Counted from the first letter of the stretch, positions 46,918 to 56,327 are shown. The stretch: DNA of 64,000 bases from Rhodoblastus sp963804045 (GCA_963804045.1 CAWDOR010000034.1:124001-188000), one strand, 5' to 3'. Numbers and translations are program-made. Notes: generated from the letters alone by a model not told the origin.

Positions 46918-49644
46918 ATGGCCTCGCTCGACAGCTTCAAAAGCCGCAAAACACTTAAGGTCGGCACGAAAACCTATCACTATTATTCGCTCAAGGCGGC
47001 GGAAAAGAACGGTCTCGCCGGCATATCCAAGCTGCCCTTTTCAATGAAGGTTCTGCTTGAGAACCTTTTGCGCAACGAGGATGGCCGCTCGGTCACGAAG
47101 GATGACATTCTCGGCGTCGCCGAATGGTTGGCCAACAAGGGCAAGGTCGAGAAGGAAATCGCCTTTCGTCCCGCACGTGTTCTGATGCAGGATTTCACCG
47201 GTGTGCCCGCCGTGGTCGACCTCGCCGCGATGCGCGACGGCATAAAGGCTTTGGGTGGCGATCCGGAAAAGATCAATCCGCTGGTTCCCGTCGATCTGGT
47301 CATCGATCATTCGGTGATTGTCGACCATTTCGGCTCCAAGAGCGCGCTGAAGCAGAACGTCGACCTTGAATATGCGCGCAATGGCGAACGCTACACCTTC
47401 CTGAAATGGGGCCAGGACGCCTTTTCCAATTTTTCGGTCGTCCCGCCAGGCACGGGCATCTGCCATCAAGTTAATCTTGAATATCTGGCCCAGACCGTTT
47501 GGACCCGTAAGGAAAAATTCCAGCCGGCGCGCGGCAGGGCTGTGACGGTCGAGCTCGCCTATCCCGACACCCTGGTCGGCACCGATTCGCACACCACCAT
47601 GGTCAACGGCCTGTCGGTGCTCGGTTGGGGCGTCGGCGGCATCGAGGCGGAAGCGGCCATGCTCGGTCAGCCCCAGTCCATGCTGCTTCCCGAAGTCGTC
47701 GGCTTCAGACTGTCTGGCAAGCTGAAGGAAGGGGTCACCGCCACCGACCTTGTGCTCACGGTCACGCAAATCTTGCGCAAGAAGGGCGTGGTCGGCAAAT
47801 TCGTTGAATTCTTCGGTCCTGGCCTCGACCATTTGACTCTTGCCGATCGCGCCACCATCGCCAATATGGGTCCGGAATATGGCGCGACCTGCGGCTTCTT
47901 CCCGATCGACGCGGAAACCATCGACTATTTGACCAAGACAGGCCGCAAACCGGCGCGGGTTCAACTGGTTGAGAAATATGCCCGCGCCCAGGGCCTGTTC
48001 CGCACCCGCTCCGCCGCCGATCCGGTCTTCACCGATACGCTAGAGCTCGATCTCGCTTCCGTTGCGCCGTCCCTGGCCGGTCCGAAACGTCCCGAGGGCC
48101 GTATCGCCCTGGAAGGCGTCGCCGCCGGCTTTTCCGCCGCCATGGAAAGCGAATACAAGAAGATCGCCTCGATTTCCGAGCGCTATAAGGTGGAAGGCGA
48201 GGCGTTCGACATCGGTCATGGCGATGTCGTGATCGCCGCCATCACCTCCTGCACCAACACCTCCAATCCAAGCGTGCTGATCGGCGCCGGTCTTCTGGCC
48301 CGCAATGCCGTCGCCGCAGGATTGAAGGTTCAGCCCTGGGTCAAGACTTCGCTGGCGCCGGGATCGCAAGTTGTCGCCGAATATCTCCTCCAGGCCGGCC
48401 TGCAGAAATCACTCGACAAACTCGGTTTCAACCTGGTCGGCTTCGGCTGCACCACCTGTATCGGCAATGCCGGCCCCTTGCCCGAAAAAATTTCCAAGTC
48501 GATCAACGCCAATGGCGTGGTCGCCGCAGCGGTGCTGTCCGGCAACCGCAATTTTGAAGGGCGCGTTTCGCCGGATGTTCAGGCCAATTATCTCGCCTCG
48601 CCGCCTCTGGTGGTGGCCTATGCGCTGGCAGGATCCGTGCGGAAGGATCTGACTAAGGAGCCAATCGGTCATACCAGGAAGGGCGAGCCGGTATTCCTGC
48701 GCGATATCTGGCCGACTTCAAAGGAAATTCAGGAGTTCATCCGCAAAAACGTCACTAAATCCCTGTTCAAGGCGAAATATGCCGACGTATTCAAGGGCGA
48801 CGCCAATTGGCGTAAGGTCAAGACGCCGAAAAGCCAGACCTACGTCTGGGACAATAAGTCCACCTATGTGCAGAATCCGCCCTATTTTCGCAGCATAACC
48901 ATGCAGCCGAAGCCGGTGATGGATATTGAGGGGGCTCGCATCCTCGCTTTGTTCGGCGACAAGATCACCACCGACCATATTTCTCCCGCCGGCTCGATCA
49001 AGGCGGCGTCCCCCGCTGGCAAATATCTTCAGGCCAACAAGGTCAAGCCAGAGGATTTCAACCAATACGGAACACGTCGCGGCAACCATGAAGTCATGAT
49101 GCGCGGCACTTTCGCTAATATCCGCATCAAGAATTTCATGCTCGCGGGCGCCGATGGTTCTGTGCCCGAGGGCGGCGCCACCAAATATTTCCCCGGCGGC
49201 GAGGTCATGCCGATCTATGACGCCGCGATGAAATATGAAAAGGCCGAAGTCCCCCTGATTGTGTTCGCCGGCGTCGAATATGGCAATGGCTCATCACGGG
49301 ATTGGGCGGCCAAGGGGACCAGTCTGCTCGGCGTTCGCGCCGTCATCGCTGAAAGTTTTGAGCGTATCCATCGTTCCAATCTCGTCGGCATGGGTGTTTT
49401 GCCGCTGACTTTCGAAGAAGGAACGTCCTGGAAGTCACTGGGCCTGAAGGGCGACGAGACCGTGTCCATCAAGGGGTTGGCCGATCTTCGGCCGCGTCAG
49501 AAAATTGACGCCGAGATCAAATATGCCGACGGAACGGTGAAGAAGATCGTATTGAACAATCGCATCGCTACACTCGACGAAATCGAATACTACAATAACG
49601 GCGGCATCCTGCATTATGTTCTGCGCCAGCTCACTGTGGCGTAA
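46918..49644 (+). CDS. acnA: aconitate hydratase A
   Basis: Fe-S enzyme of the citric acid cycle, 908 residues. The cluster cysteines lie in AAITSCTNTSNPSV and GFGCTTCIGNAGPLP. VGTDSHTTMVNGL, SSRDWAAKGT and the swivel domain RGTFANIRIKN are conserved. Divergent from the ccm genes over about 140 bases. A strong terminator follows the stop. Confidence 0.97.
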   Translation: MASLDSFKSRKTLKVGTKTYHYYSLKAAEKNGLAGISKLPFSMKVLLENLLRNEDGRSVTKDDILGVAEWLANKGKVEKEIAFRPARVLMQDFTGVPAVVDLAAMRDGIKALGGDPEKINPLVPVDLVIDHSVIVDHFGSKSALKQNVDLEYARNGERYTFLKWGQDAFSNFSVVPPGTGICHQVNLEYLAQTVWTRKEKFQPARGRAVTVELAYPDTLVGTDSHTTMVNGLSVLGWGVGGIEAEAAMLGQPQSMLLPEVVGFRLSGKLKEGVTATDLVLTVTQILRKKGVVGKFVEFFGPGLDHLTLADRATIANMGPEYGATCGFFPIDAETIDYLTKTGRKPARVQLVEKYARAQGLFRTRSAADPVFTDTLELDLASVAPSLAGPKRPEGRIALEGVAAGFSAAMESEYKKIASISERYKVEGEAFDIGHGDVVIAAITSCTNTSNPSVLIGAGLLARNAVAAGLKVQPWVKTSLAPGSQVVAEYLLQAGLQKSLDKLGFNLVGFGCTTCIGNAGPLPEKISKSINANGVVAAAVLSGNRNFEGRVSPDVQANYLASPPLVVAYALAGSVRKDLTKEPIGHTRKGEPVFLRDIWPTSKEIQEFIRKNVTKSLFKAKYADVFKGDANWRKVKTPKSQTYVWDNKSTYVQNPPYFRSITMQPKPVMDIEGARILALFGDKITTDHISPAGSIKAASPAGKYLQANKVKPEDFNQYGTRRGNHEVMMRGTFANIRIKNFMLAGADGSVPEGGATKYFPGGEVMPIYDAAMKYEKAEVPLIVFAGVEYGNGSSRDWAAKGTSLLGVRAVIAESFERIHRSNLVGMGVLPLTFEEGTSWKSLGLKGDETVSIKGLADLRPRQKIDAEIKYADGTVKKIVLNNRIATLDEIEYYNNGGILHYVLRQLTVA

Positions 49645-49657
49645 GTTCTCTTCACGT

Positions 49658-49697
49658 GAACCCGCCGGATGGAGGGCGGTCCGGCGGGTTCTTATTT
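49658..49697. terminator. rho-independent terminator after acnA
   Basis: A perfect 11-pair stem, GAACCCGCCGG (49658-49668) with CCGGCGGGTTC (49681-49691), is followed by TTATTTT on the + strand, 14 bases after the acnA stop. It may also serve the convergent mepA from the other side. Confidence 0.85.
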
Positions 49698-49722
49698 TGG
49701 CGGGACAATCGTCCCGTCGATC

Positions 49723-50673
49723 TTACTCGGAAATCAGCACTTTGCGGCATTCGGGCGGCAGCGCCGACAAGGTCATCGGCGGCCTTGGCTTGGCGTTCGG
49801 ATTGATCTTCGGGTGCAGAATCGATGGTTTGAACCAATAGGCGAGCGAGGCGGCGTCGCAACCATCTCCTGGCGGCACGGGATCCTGCTCCTTGCAGGCT
49901 TCGCTGCCATAGGGGCAGGAGATGCGCACATGGAAATGATAGTTGTGCCCAAAATAGGGGCGCACCTTGTGCAGCCATGACCGATCGCCCGTAGCGTCGC
50001 GGCAAAGGGCTTTTTTGATCGCGGCATTGACAAAAATGCGCTCGACCGCCGGATCGAGCGACGCGGCGCGGATGATCGCCAGATGGCCCGGAGTCCAGAC
50101 CGAGCGGTCGACATCCAAACCATCGGGGCGAACCATATTGGTGGCCGACATTTCCTCGCGTTCGCGCCGCGATAAATTGCGGTCGGGCATGGGCGTCAGC
50201 CAGATGTCGGCGTCGAGGCCGATTTGGTGCGAGGCGTGTCCGGTGATCATCGGGCCACCACGCGGCTGCGACATGTCCCCCACCAATATGCCCGGCCAAT
50301 TGGCGGTTTCCGGGGCTTTCGCCGAGAGGTTCTCCAGGAAGCGCACCAGATTCGGATGACCCCAAAAACGGTTGCGCGAAATCCGCATGACCTGCCAGGT
50401 TTCGCCATTCACCGGCAGGGCCTTGGCGCCGGCCAGGCAGCCGCGAGAATAAAAGCCGATGGCGCGGGTTTCCAGATCGGCGGGCGCGGCGGCGCGGCCA
50501 AACAGTTCCTTGGCCGGTGTATTCGGATCGTCGGGATGCGCCAGCGGCGGCAGCGGCTTTGGATCGACCGAACCCTTCTCTTGAGCCGCGACCGATCCGG
50601 CAAAATGGATAATGCTGCTCAACCCAATGAGAAGACCTATGCTTCTTCGGAAAACGCGATGCTGAGCCTTCAT
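49723..50673 (-). CDS. mepA: penicillin-insensitive murein endopeptidase MepA
   Basis: Zinc LAS-family endopeptidase that cuts D-Ala-mDAP (and mDAP-mDAP) cross-links of peptidoglycan. ATG at 50673 with AAGG upstream gives about 316 residues with a signal peptide ending near VAAQ. Zinc and catalytic motifs are visible: GHASHQIGLDADIWL and YFGHNYHFHVRISCP. It is divergent from an L,D-transpeptidase gene across about 100 bases, pairing a cross-link cutter with a cross-link maker. Confidence 0.93.
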   Translation of the reverse strand: MKAQHRVFRRSIGLLIGLSSIIHFAGSVAAQEKGSVDPKPLPPLAHPDDPNTPAKELFGRAAAPADLETRAIGFYSRGCLAGAKALPVNGETWQVMRISRNRFWGHPNLVRFLENLSAKAPETANWPGILVGDMSQPRGGPMITGHASHQIGLDADIWLTPMPDRNLSRREREEMSATNMVRPDGLDVDRSVWTPGHLAIIRAASLDPAVERIFVNAAIKKALCRDATGDRSWLHKVRPYFGHNYHFHVRISCPYGSEACKEQDPVPPGDGCDAASLAYWFKPSILHPKINPNAKPRPPMTLSALPPECRKVLISE

Positions 50674-50771
50674 TCCATCAACCTTTATTTCAATTAGAAC
50701 TTTACCCGGGAGCCGCATGCTGGAATCCTATGGGAAAGTCAGTTCAGGTATTTTTTGCTTCGGAGAGTCCC

Positions 50772-51341
50772 ATGCGTAATTTCGTTCGGTTCATCGCCTT
50801 TGCGGCTGCGCTTCTGATCGCGCCGATGGCGGCGCAAGCCAAGGTGCGCATTTCCGTCGATCTGTCGTCTCAGCGCATGAACGTGCAGTCCGAGAGCGGC
50901 GCCTCCTACTCTTGGCCGATTTCCTCGGCGCGCTCGGGCTATGTCACGCCGCGCGGCACTTACCATCCGACCAGTCTCCAGACGATGCATCGTTCGAGAA
51001 AATACCACAACTCGCCGATGCCCCATTCGATTTTCTTCAACGGAGGCTATGCGATCCACGGGACCTATGCGACAGGCGCTCTCGGCAGCCCGGCGTCTCA
51101 CGGCTGCATCCGCATCTCCCCGGCCAATGCGGCGACACTCTTCTCGCTCGTTCGCGCCGAAGGCGCCGTGATCAATATTTCCGGCAGCGCGCCGGTTCGT
51201 CATTATGCGCATCATCACGGACATCATGGCGTTCATTATGCCGCGCACCACCATCACCACCGTTCCACTGCGCTCGGCTATGCTCCTGCGCCGCATGACA
51301 TTGGGGTCTCCGGCATATTTGGCAATGTTCTCCATCGTTGA
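50772..51341 (+). CDS. secreted L,D-transpeptidase with His-rich tail
   Basis: A 189-residue protein: signal peptide MRNFVRFIAFAAALLIAPMA, then a compact YkuD catalytic domain with the active site GSPASHGCIRIS (His110, Cys112). From about residue 139 the sequence becomes strikingly histidine-rich (HYAHHHGHHGVHYAAHHHHH), followed by a short tail. Such tails can bind metals. GGAG precedes the ATG. Its stop lies 18 bases from that of the convergent SemiSWEET gene. Catalytic role is firm; the function of the tail is unknown. Confidence 0.9.
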   Translation: MRNFVRFIAFAAALLIAPMAAQAKVRISVDLSSQRMNVQSESGASYSWPISSARSGYVTPRGTYHPTSLQTMHRSRKYHNSPMPHSIFFNGGYAIHGTYATGALGSPASHGCIRISPANAATLFSLVRAEGAVINISGSAPVRHYAHHHGHHGVHYAAHHHHHRSTALGYAPAPHDIGVSGIFGNVLHR

Positions 51342-51359
51342 GACGGGCGCTGCCGGCGG

Positions 51360-51611
51360 TCAGCCATAGCGAAGCTTCAAGACGATGATCAGCACGCTGA
51401 GCGCGATGGTCACGATATTGAAGACGATGATCGCCAGCGATTGAATCACCAGGCCATAGCTCAGCCAGAGCGCGCAACCGATGGTAAATGCGAATTGAGT
51501 CAACAGTGAAATCGATCGCGCGTCGCGGCTTCGCAGAATTTTGATCACCTGCGGCGTCCAGCACAAGGTTGTCAGCGTTCCCGCGGCAAAGCCAAGCCAT
51601 TCAGGGTTCAT
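51360..51611 (-). CDS. SemiSWEET-type small transporter
   Basis: An 83-residue protein with three membrane helices of the PQ-loop/MtN3 family: LGFAAGTLTTLCWTPQVIKI has the typical Pro-Gln (PQ) motif. Bacterial SemiSWEETs work as dimers in sugar movement. It lies 33 bases after hrcA on the same strand; a functional connection is not apparent. Substrate is unknown. Confidence 0.85.
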   Translation of the reverse strand: MNPEWLGFAAGTLTTLCWTPQVIKILRSRDARSISLLTQFAFTIGCALWLSYGLVIQSLAIIVFNIVTIALSVLIIVLKLRYG

Positions 51612-51644
51612 GGGCGGATTCCGGGCCTGGGAGCGCGCATTGGA

Positions 51645-52733
51645 TCACGCTCCGCCGAACAGGCGGGCGATGACCCGGGCGGTATAGTCAACCATGGGCA
51701 CGACACGCGCATAATTCAGCCGCGTGGGTCCTATGACGCCGAGCACGCCAACGATTCGACGCTCGGAATCATGGAAAGGCGCGGCGATCATCGAGGAGCC
51801 GGAAAGGGAAAACATTTTGTTTTCCGAGCCGATGAATATACGGACGCCCTCGCCATTTTCGGCGCGAGCGAGCAGGTCGATGACTTCGCTCTTCGTCTCG
51901 AGATCGTCGAAGAGCAAGCGGATACGCTCGACATCGGTGATCGCCGTGACGTCTTCGAGCAAGTTGGCTTGACCCCGCACGATAAGATTCTGTGCGCCCC
52001 CCGCCGGTCCGGCCCAGCTCGCCAAGCCAGCAGCGACAAGCCTCGCGGTGAGAACATCGAGTTCCGCCTGGGCCGCCGCGCGGGAAGTCTCGATTTCGTC
52101 GCGCACTTGCGCCAATGTGCGGCCACGGACGCGGGCGTTCAGATAATTGGCGGCCTCGATCAAGGCCGATTGCGGCAGATCGGCGGCGACGGGCAGAATA
52201 CGATTCTCCACAGATCCATCCTCGGAAACCAGGATGGCCAAAGCCTTTTCCGGCTCGAGACGGACGAAATCGACCTGTTTCAGCCTGTTGTTTTCCTTGC
52301 TGGTCAATACGACCCCTGCGCCGCGCGTCAGGCCTGACAACAAGGCGCCGGCTTCAGCCAGGGCTTCCTCGATCGTGCCGGTGCGGGAGGCCGCCCGCAT
52401 TTGCGCCTCGATCTGGCTGCGATCCTGATCGGTCAAATCGCCGATTTGCAGCAGAGAATCGACGAAAAACCTTAAGCCTAGTTCTGTCGGCAGCCGCCCG
52501 GCGCTGGTGTGGGGCGAAAAAATCAAACCCAGGCTTTCCAAGTCCTGCATGACATTGCGGACAGAGGCGGCCGAGAGCGACATGGGCAGCATGCGCGACA
52601 ATTGTCGGGAGCCGACGGGCTCGCCATGGGCGAGGTAGGCCTCGACGATGTTGCGAAAAATTTCGCGCGATCTTTCGTTCAGCCGCGACAAGGCGCCTGG
52701 ACCGGACGGGGAAAAATCTGAATTCGCCGACAT
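51645..52733 (-). CDS. hrcA: heat-inducible transcription repressor HrcA
   Basis: Repressor of groESL/dnaK-type operons binding CIRCE elements. 362 residues: winged helix at the N-terminus (LNERSREIFRNIVEAYLAHGEPVGSR in two pieces, then MSLSAASVRNVMQDLESLG), a GAF-like middle, and the C-terminal GVLGVIGPTRLNYARVVPMV. grpE, normally next to hrcA in this group, is absent; a SemiSWEET gene takes that place. No CIRCE element was seen in the window. Confidence 0.94.
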   Translation of the reverse strand: MSANSDFSPSGPGALSRLNERSREIFRNIVEAYLAHGEPVGSRQLSRMLPMSLSAASVRNVMQDLESLGLIFSPHTSAGRLPTELGLRFFVDSLLQIGDLTDQDRSQIEAQMRAASRTGTIEEALAEAGALLSGLTRGAGVVLTSKENNRLKQVDFVRLEPEKALAILVSEDGSVENRILPVAADLPQSALIEAANYLNARVRGRTLAQVRDEIETSRAAAQAELDVLTARLVAAGLASWAGPAGGAQNLIVRGQANLLEDVTAITDVERIRLLFDDLETKSEVIDLLARAENGEGVRIFIGSENKMFSLSGSSMIAAPFHDSERRIVGVLGVIGPTRLNYARVVPMVDYTARVIARLFGGA

Positions 52734-52800
52734 ATTGAATTGTCACCCGGCCAGGACGCAAGCGCAAGTCGGCATTCTCTCCGCTTCGCGGGTCGGAGGC

Positions 52801-53784
52801 TCAGAGTTTGCGCAAAGCCACTTCTTCGATCCGATGACTCGAACCCTTGGTAAGAATCAGACTGGCGCGGGCGCGCGTCGGCAGGATGTTTTCGTGAAGA
52901 TTGCGCAGATTGATGCGGCGCCAAATATCGCGCGCGATATTTTCCGCCTCGCTATCGCTGATCTCGGAATATTTTTTGAAATAGGATCGCGGATCCCGGA
53001 ATGTTGTGGCGCGAAGTCGCATGAACCGCGAGACATACCATTTTTCCGCCAGATCCTCTTCCGCGTGGAGATAGACGGAGAAATCGAAAAAGTCCGAAAT
53101 GAATGAGGTTTCCTTGCCATCGCGGGGCAGGCGGCTCGGCAGCAGGACATTGACGCCCTCGACAATAAGAATGTCCGGGCGGTCGACGATGATCTTCTGG
53201 TCCAGGACCACATCATAGGTCAGATGCGAATAGACGGGCGCCTCGACATGGCGTTCGCCGGCTTTGACCGCCGAAAGGAAGCGCAGCAGCCGCGCGCTGT
53301 CATAGCTTTCCGGAAAACCCTTGCGATCCATCAGTTCGTCGCGTTCGAGCTCGGCGTTGGGCAGCAGAAAACCATCGGTGGTGATCAGATCGACCTTGGG
53401 CGTATTGGTCCAGCGCGACAACAGGGCCTGAAGGACGCGAGCGGTAGTGGATTTTCCCACGGCGACGGAACCGGCGACGCCGATAATATAGGGCACCTTG
53501 CCGTCGTTGGCGCCGAGAAAACGCTGCGTCGCCTTGAACAGGCCCTGCGTCGCCGCGACATAGAGCGCCAGCAAGCGCGACAAAGGGAGATAGATGGCGA
53601 TGACCTCATCGATGGAAATGGGGTCATTGATCGATTGCAGGCGGGTGAGATCGTCTATGGTCAAGGTCAAGGGCGTATCGGCGCGCAGCCGCGCCCATTC
53701 GTCACGGGTGAAGCGGCGATAGGGCGAAAGACTCGAACCCGGCTCGTCGGTTTCCATAGGAATCTGTCTCACGGGTTCAACCAA
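52801..53784 (-). CDS. coaA: pantothenate kinase (type I)
   Basis: First step of coenzyme A synthesis. P-loop GVAGSVAVGKSTTARVL and the GFLLPNAELERDELMDRKGFP segment identify CoaA. A TTG at 53784 is the favoured start because GGAGG lies eight bases upstream; an ATG at 53757 without such a site is the alternative. 327 residues. Terminal gene of the hisB-DUF2628-hisHAFE-coaA run, 28 bases after hisE; hrcA follows. Confidence 0.93.
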   Translation of the reverse strand: MVEPVRQIPMETDEPGSSLSPYRRFTRDEWARLRADTPLTLTIDDLTRLQSINDPISIDEVIAIYLPLSRLLALYVAATQGLFKATQRFLGANDGKVPYIIGVAGSVAVGKSTTARVLQALLSRWTNTPKVDLITTDGFLLPNAELERDELMDRKGFPESYDSARLLRFLSAVKAGERHVEAPVYSHLTYDVVLDQKIIVDRPDILIVEGVNVLLPSRLPRDGKETSFISDFFDFSVYLHAEEDLAEKWYVSRFMRLRATTFRDPRSYFKKYSEISDSEAENIARDIWRRINLRNLHENILPTRARASLILTKGSSHRIEEVALRKL

Positions 53785-53804
53785 GGCCGCCCTCCAAGCG
53801 CGCC

Positions 53805-53835
53805 AGCCTCCCTCAAGGGGTGCGGGAGGCTTTTT
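53805..53835. terminator. hairpin overlapping the hisE stop
   Basis: AGCCTCCC (53805-53812) pairs with GGGAGGCT (53824-53831), with five T on the + side. It overlaps the last codons of hisE. On the transcribed minus strand no T run follows, so it may be only a pause or stability element. Confidence 0.4.
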
Positions 53836-54136
53836 CCTGATGACCGGACTGCTGGGTGCGCCGGGCGAGTTCCGCGATCACATCCTGCAACGGAACGCCG
53901 CCATCTTGAAGCAAGACCATTAGATGATAGAGCACGTCCGCCGCCTCCATTTTCAGAGCGGTCTTGTCGCGCTCGACCGCGGCGATCGCCGCCTCGAAAG
54001 CTTCCTCGCCGAATTTCTTGGCGATGCGGGCGGTGCCGGACTCCAGCAGGCTTCGCGTGTAGGATTGATCGGCCGTGGCATTGGCGCGTCTGGCGATCAA
54101 ACTGGCGAGTTCGTCGAGTGAGAAATTTTCGGTCAT
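53813..54136 (-). CDS. hisE: phosphoribosyl-ATP pyrophosphatase
   Basis: Second step of histidine synthesis. 107 residues from the ATG at 54136: SLDELASLIARR, YTRSLLESGTARIAKKFGEEAFEA and KMEAADVLYHLMVLL contain the metal-binding acidic residues of the MazG-like fold. It follows hisF by ten bases. A longer in-frame extension upstream overlaps hisF and was not used. Confidence 0.94.
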   Translation of the reverse strand: MTENFSLDELASLIARRANATADQSYTRSLLESGTARIAKKFGEEAFEAAIAAVERDKTALKMEAADVLYHLMVLLQDGGVPLQDVIAELARRTQQSGHQEKASRTP

Positions 54137-54146
54137 CGGGCTCTTT

Positions 54147-54920
54147 TCAGGCAGTTTGCGAGTTGAGACGCATCGGCAGGCCAGCCTTGGCCATATAGGC
54201 TTTGGCCTCGCCAATGCTGAATTCGCCGAAATGGAAAATCGAGGCGGCAAGAACGGCGCTGGCGTGGCCGTCGCGGACGCCTTCAACCAGATGTTCGAGC
54301 GTGCCGACGCCGCCCGAGGCAATGACCGGTATCGAGACGGCGTCGGCGATCGCGCGAGTCAATTCAATATCGAAGCCAGATTTCGCGCCGTCGCGGTCCA
54401 TTGAGGTCAAGAGGATTTCGCCGGCGCCGAGCGCGGCGACTTCCTGCGCATAGGCGACAGCGTCGAGACCGGTCGGGCGGCGACCGCCGTGGGTGAAGAT
54501 TTCCCAGCGGCCGGGCGAGACATTCTTGGCGTCAATGGCGACGACAATACACTGGCTGCCGAATTTTTCCGCGCCCTGGCGGACGAAATCACGGTTATGC
54601 ACGGCTGCGGTCATGATCGAGGCCTTGTCGGCGCCGGCGAGCAGCAGATTGCGGATGTCGTCCAGGTTGCGGACGCCGCCGCCGACGGTGAGTGGCATGA
54701 AACAGGCTTCCGCCGTGCGCCGGACCACGTCCAGCAAAACGCCGCGCTCCTCATGGCTGGCGGTTATGTCGAGGAAGCACAACTCGTCAGCGCCGGCTGC
54801 GTCATAGGCGACGGCGCATTCCACGGGGTCCCCGGCGTCGCGGAGATCGACGAAATTGACGCCCTTGACCACGCGGCCGTCCTTGACGTCGAGGCAGGGA
54901 ATGACGCGGGTTTTGAGCAA
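54147..54920 (-). CDS. hisF: imidazole glycerol phosphate synthase subunit HisF
   Basis: Cyclase subunit, a beta-alpha barrel of 257 residues. VIPCLDVKDGRVVKGVNF holds the first catalytic Asp; the second is in LLTSMDRDGAKSGFD. It works with HisH, encoded two genes upstream. The operon order is hisB, DUF2628, hisH, hisA, hisF, hisE. Intact. Confidence 0.97.
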   Translation of the reverse strand: MLKTRVIPCLDVKDGRVVKGVNFVDLRDAGDPVECAVAYDAAGADELCFLDITASHEERGVLLDVVRRTAEACFMPLTVGGGVRNLDDIRNLLLAGADKASIMTAAVHNRDFVRQGAEKFGSQCIVVAIDAKNVSPGRWEIFTHGGRRPTGLDAVAYAQEVAALGAGEILLTSMDRDGAKSGFDIELTRAIADAVSIPVIASGGVGTLEHLVEGVRDGHASAVLAASIFHFGEFSIGEAKAYMAKAGLPMRLNSQTA

Positions 54921-54939
54921 GACTTTTTCTCCAGAATTT

Positions 54940-55680
54940 TCAGGCGGCGCGGCGCGATTTGATCAGATCGAGCGCTTTTTGCGGGTCGAGCCGACCATCG
55001 TAAAGCGCGCGGCCGGTTATGGCGCCGGCGAGGCGGACGCAATCAGGCTCCAGGAGGCGCTCGACATCGGCGATGGAGGCGAGGCCGCCGGAAGCGATCA
55101 CGGGAATGGTCAAGGCCTCGGCCAAGGCCAGGGTGGCCTCGATATTCAGACCTTTCAAGACGCCGTCGCGAGAAATGTCGGTGTAGATGATGGCGGAGAC
55201 GCCGGCGTCCTCGAATCTTTTGCCCAGCTCAACGGCCGTCAGTTCCGAAGATTTGGCCCAGCCGTCGACGGCGACCAGACCGTCGCGGGCGTCGACGCCA
55301 ACGGCGATCTTGCCGGGATTCTTGCGGGCGGCCTCGCGGACGAAGCCGGGATCGCGCACGGCGGCGGTGCCGATGATGACCCGGCTGACGCCCTTGCCAA
55401 GCCATCCATCCACCGTGCGCATGTCGCGAATGCCGCCGCCGAGCTGCACCGGCATTTTCTCCAGCGTCGCGAGAATGCCATCGACCGCGTTGGCGTTCAT
55501 CGGTTTGCCGGCGAAGGCGCCGTCGAGATCGACCACGTGCAGATATTCAAAGCCCTGACGTTCGAAAATCGTCGCCTGCGCCGCAGGATCGTCATTAAAG
55601 ACTGTCGCTTGCGACATGTCGCCATGAACAAGGCGCACACACTGGCCGCCTTTCAAATCAATCGCCGGGAACAGGATCAC
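54940..55680 (-). CDS. hisA: ProFAR isomerase HisA
   Basis: Isomerises ProFAR in histidine synthesis. The GTG at 55680 overlaps the hisH TGA as GTGA and gives the expected start ILFPAIDLKGGQCVRL; 246 residues. Catalytic Asp residues lie in AIDLKGG and YTDISRDGVLKG. Longer in-frame sequence upstream lies wholly within hisH and is not coding in this frame. Confidence 0.95.
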   Translation of the reverse strand: MILFPAIDLKGGQCVRLVHGDMSQATVFNDDPAAQATIFERQGFEYLHVVDLDGAFAGKPMNANAVDGILATLEKMPVQLGGGIRDMRTVDGWLGKGVSRVIIGTAAVRDPGFVREAARKNPGKIAVGVDARDGLVAVDGWAKSSELTAVELGKRFEDAGVSAIIYTDISRDGVLKGLNIEATLALAEALTIPVIASGGLASIADVERLLEPDCVRLAGAITGRALYDGRLDPQKALDLIKSRRAA

Positions 55681-56327
55681 GGACGCCACCTCAGGAAATT
55701 GGAAATTAGCCGCAGACCCATGGCCTGGCTCTTTTCTGGATGAAACTGCACGCCGACGATGGTGTCGCGTCCGACCATCGCGGTCAGGGCTTCGCCATAA
55801 TCCGTGGTCGCCAGCACGTGAGCCGGATTGGCGGCCTTTAGATGGTAGGAATGGACGAAATAGGCGTGCAGGCCGGTTTCGCCCGTCGGGATGCCCGCCA
55901 GGAGAGGATGTGCGCCATTTGGCGTCAGGCTGTTCCAGCCCATATGCGGAATTTTCAGTTTGGGGTCTTTGGGCGCAATGGCCGTCACTTCCCCGCCAAT
56001 CCAGCCCAACCCCGGGGTCACCCCATGTTCGAGGCCGCGATCGGCCAGCAATTGCATGCCCACGCAAATGCCGAGAAAGGGTTTGGCGTTTTTTGTCACG
56101 GCTTCGGTCACGGCGTCCAGCATGCCGTCAATGGCCAACAGGCCTTGGCGGCAATCGGCGAAGGCGCCGACGCCGGGCAACACGATGCGATCGGCTTTCG
56201 CAACGGCGTGGGGATCGCTCGTGACGTCAATCGCGGTTGCAAGGCTTCCCTCACGCGCCGCGCGCTCGAAAGCTTTGGCGGCGGAGTGAAGATTGCCTGA
56301 GCCATAGTCGATGATGGCGACGTTCAA
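55677..56327 (-). CDS. hisH: imidazole glycerol phosphate synthase glutaminase HisH
   Basis: Class I glutamine amidotransferase supplying ammonia to HisF. 216 residues. The nucleophile is in FLGICVGMQLL and the His-Glu pair in GVQFHPEKSQ. The start overlaps the DUF2628 stop by four bases, and its end overlaps hisA. Intact. Confidence 0.96.
   Translation of the reverse strand: MNVAIIDYGSGNLHSAAKAFERAAREGSLATAIDVTSDPHAVAKADRIVLPGVGAFADCRQGLLAIDGMLDAVTEAVTKNAKPFLGICVGMQLLADRGLEHGVTPGLGWIGGEVTAIAPKDPKLKIPHMGWNSLTPNGAHPLLAGIPTGETGLHAYFVHSYHLKAANPAHVLATTDYGEALTAMVGRDTIVGVQFHPEKSQAMGLRLISNFLRWRP

Noticed and set aside
49652..49661. TTCACGTGAA, resembling a parS core
   Set aside because: Only the inner ten bases match; the outer positions fail and it overlaps the acnA terminator, so it is at best a weak site.
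53805..53835. Terminator on the + strand near hisE
   Set aside because: No + strand gene precedes it; kept only as a hairpin of doubtful role.
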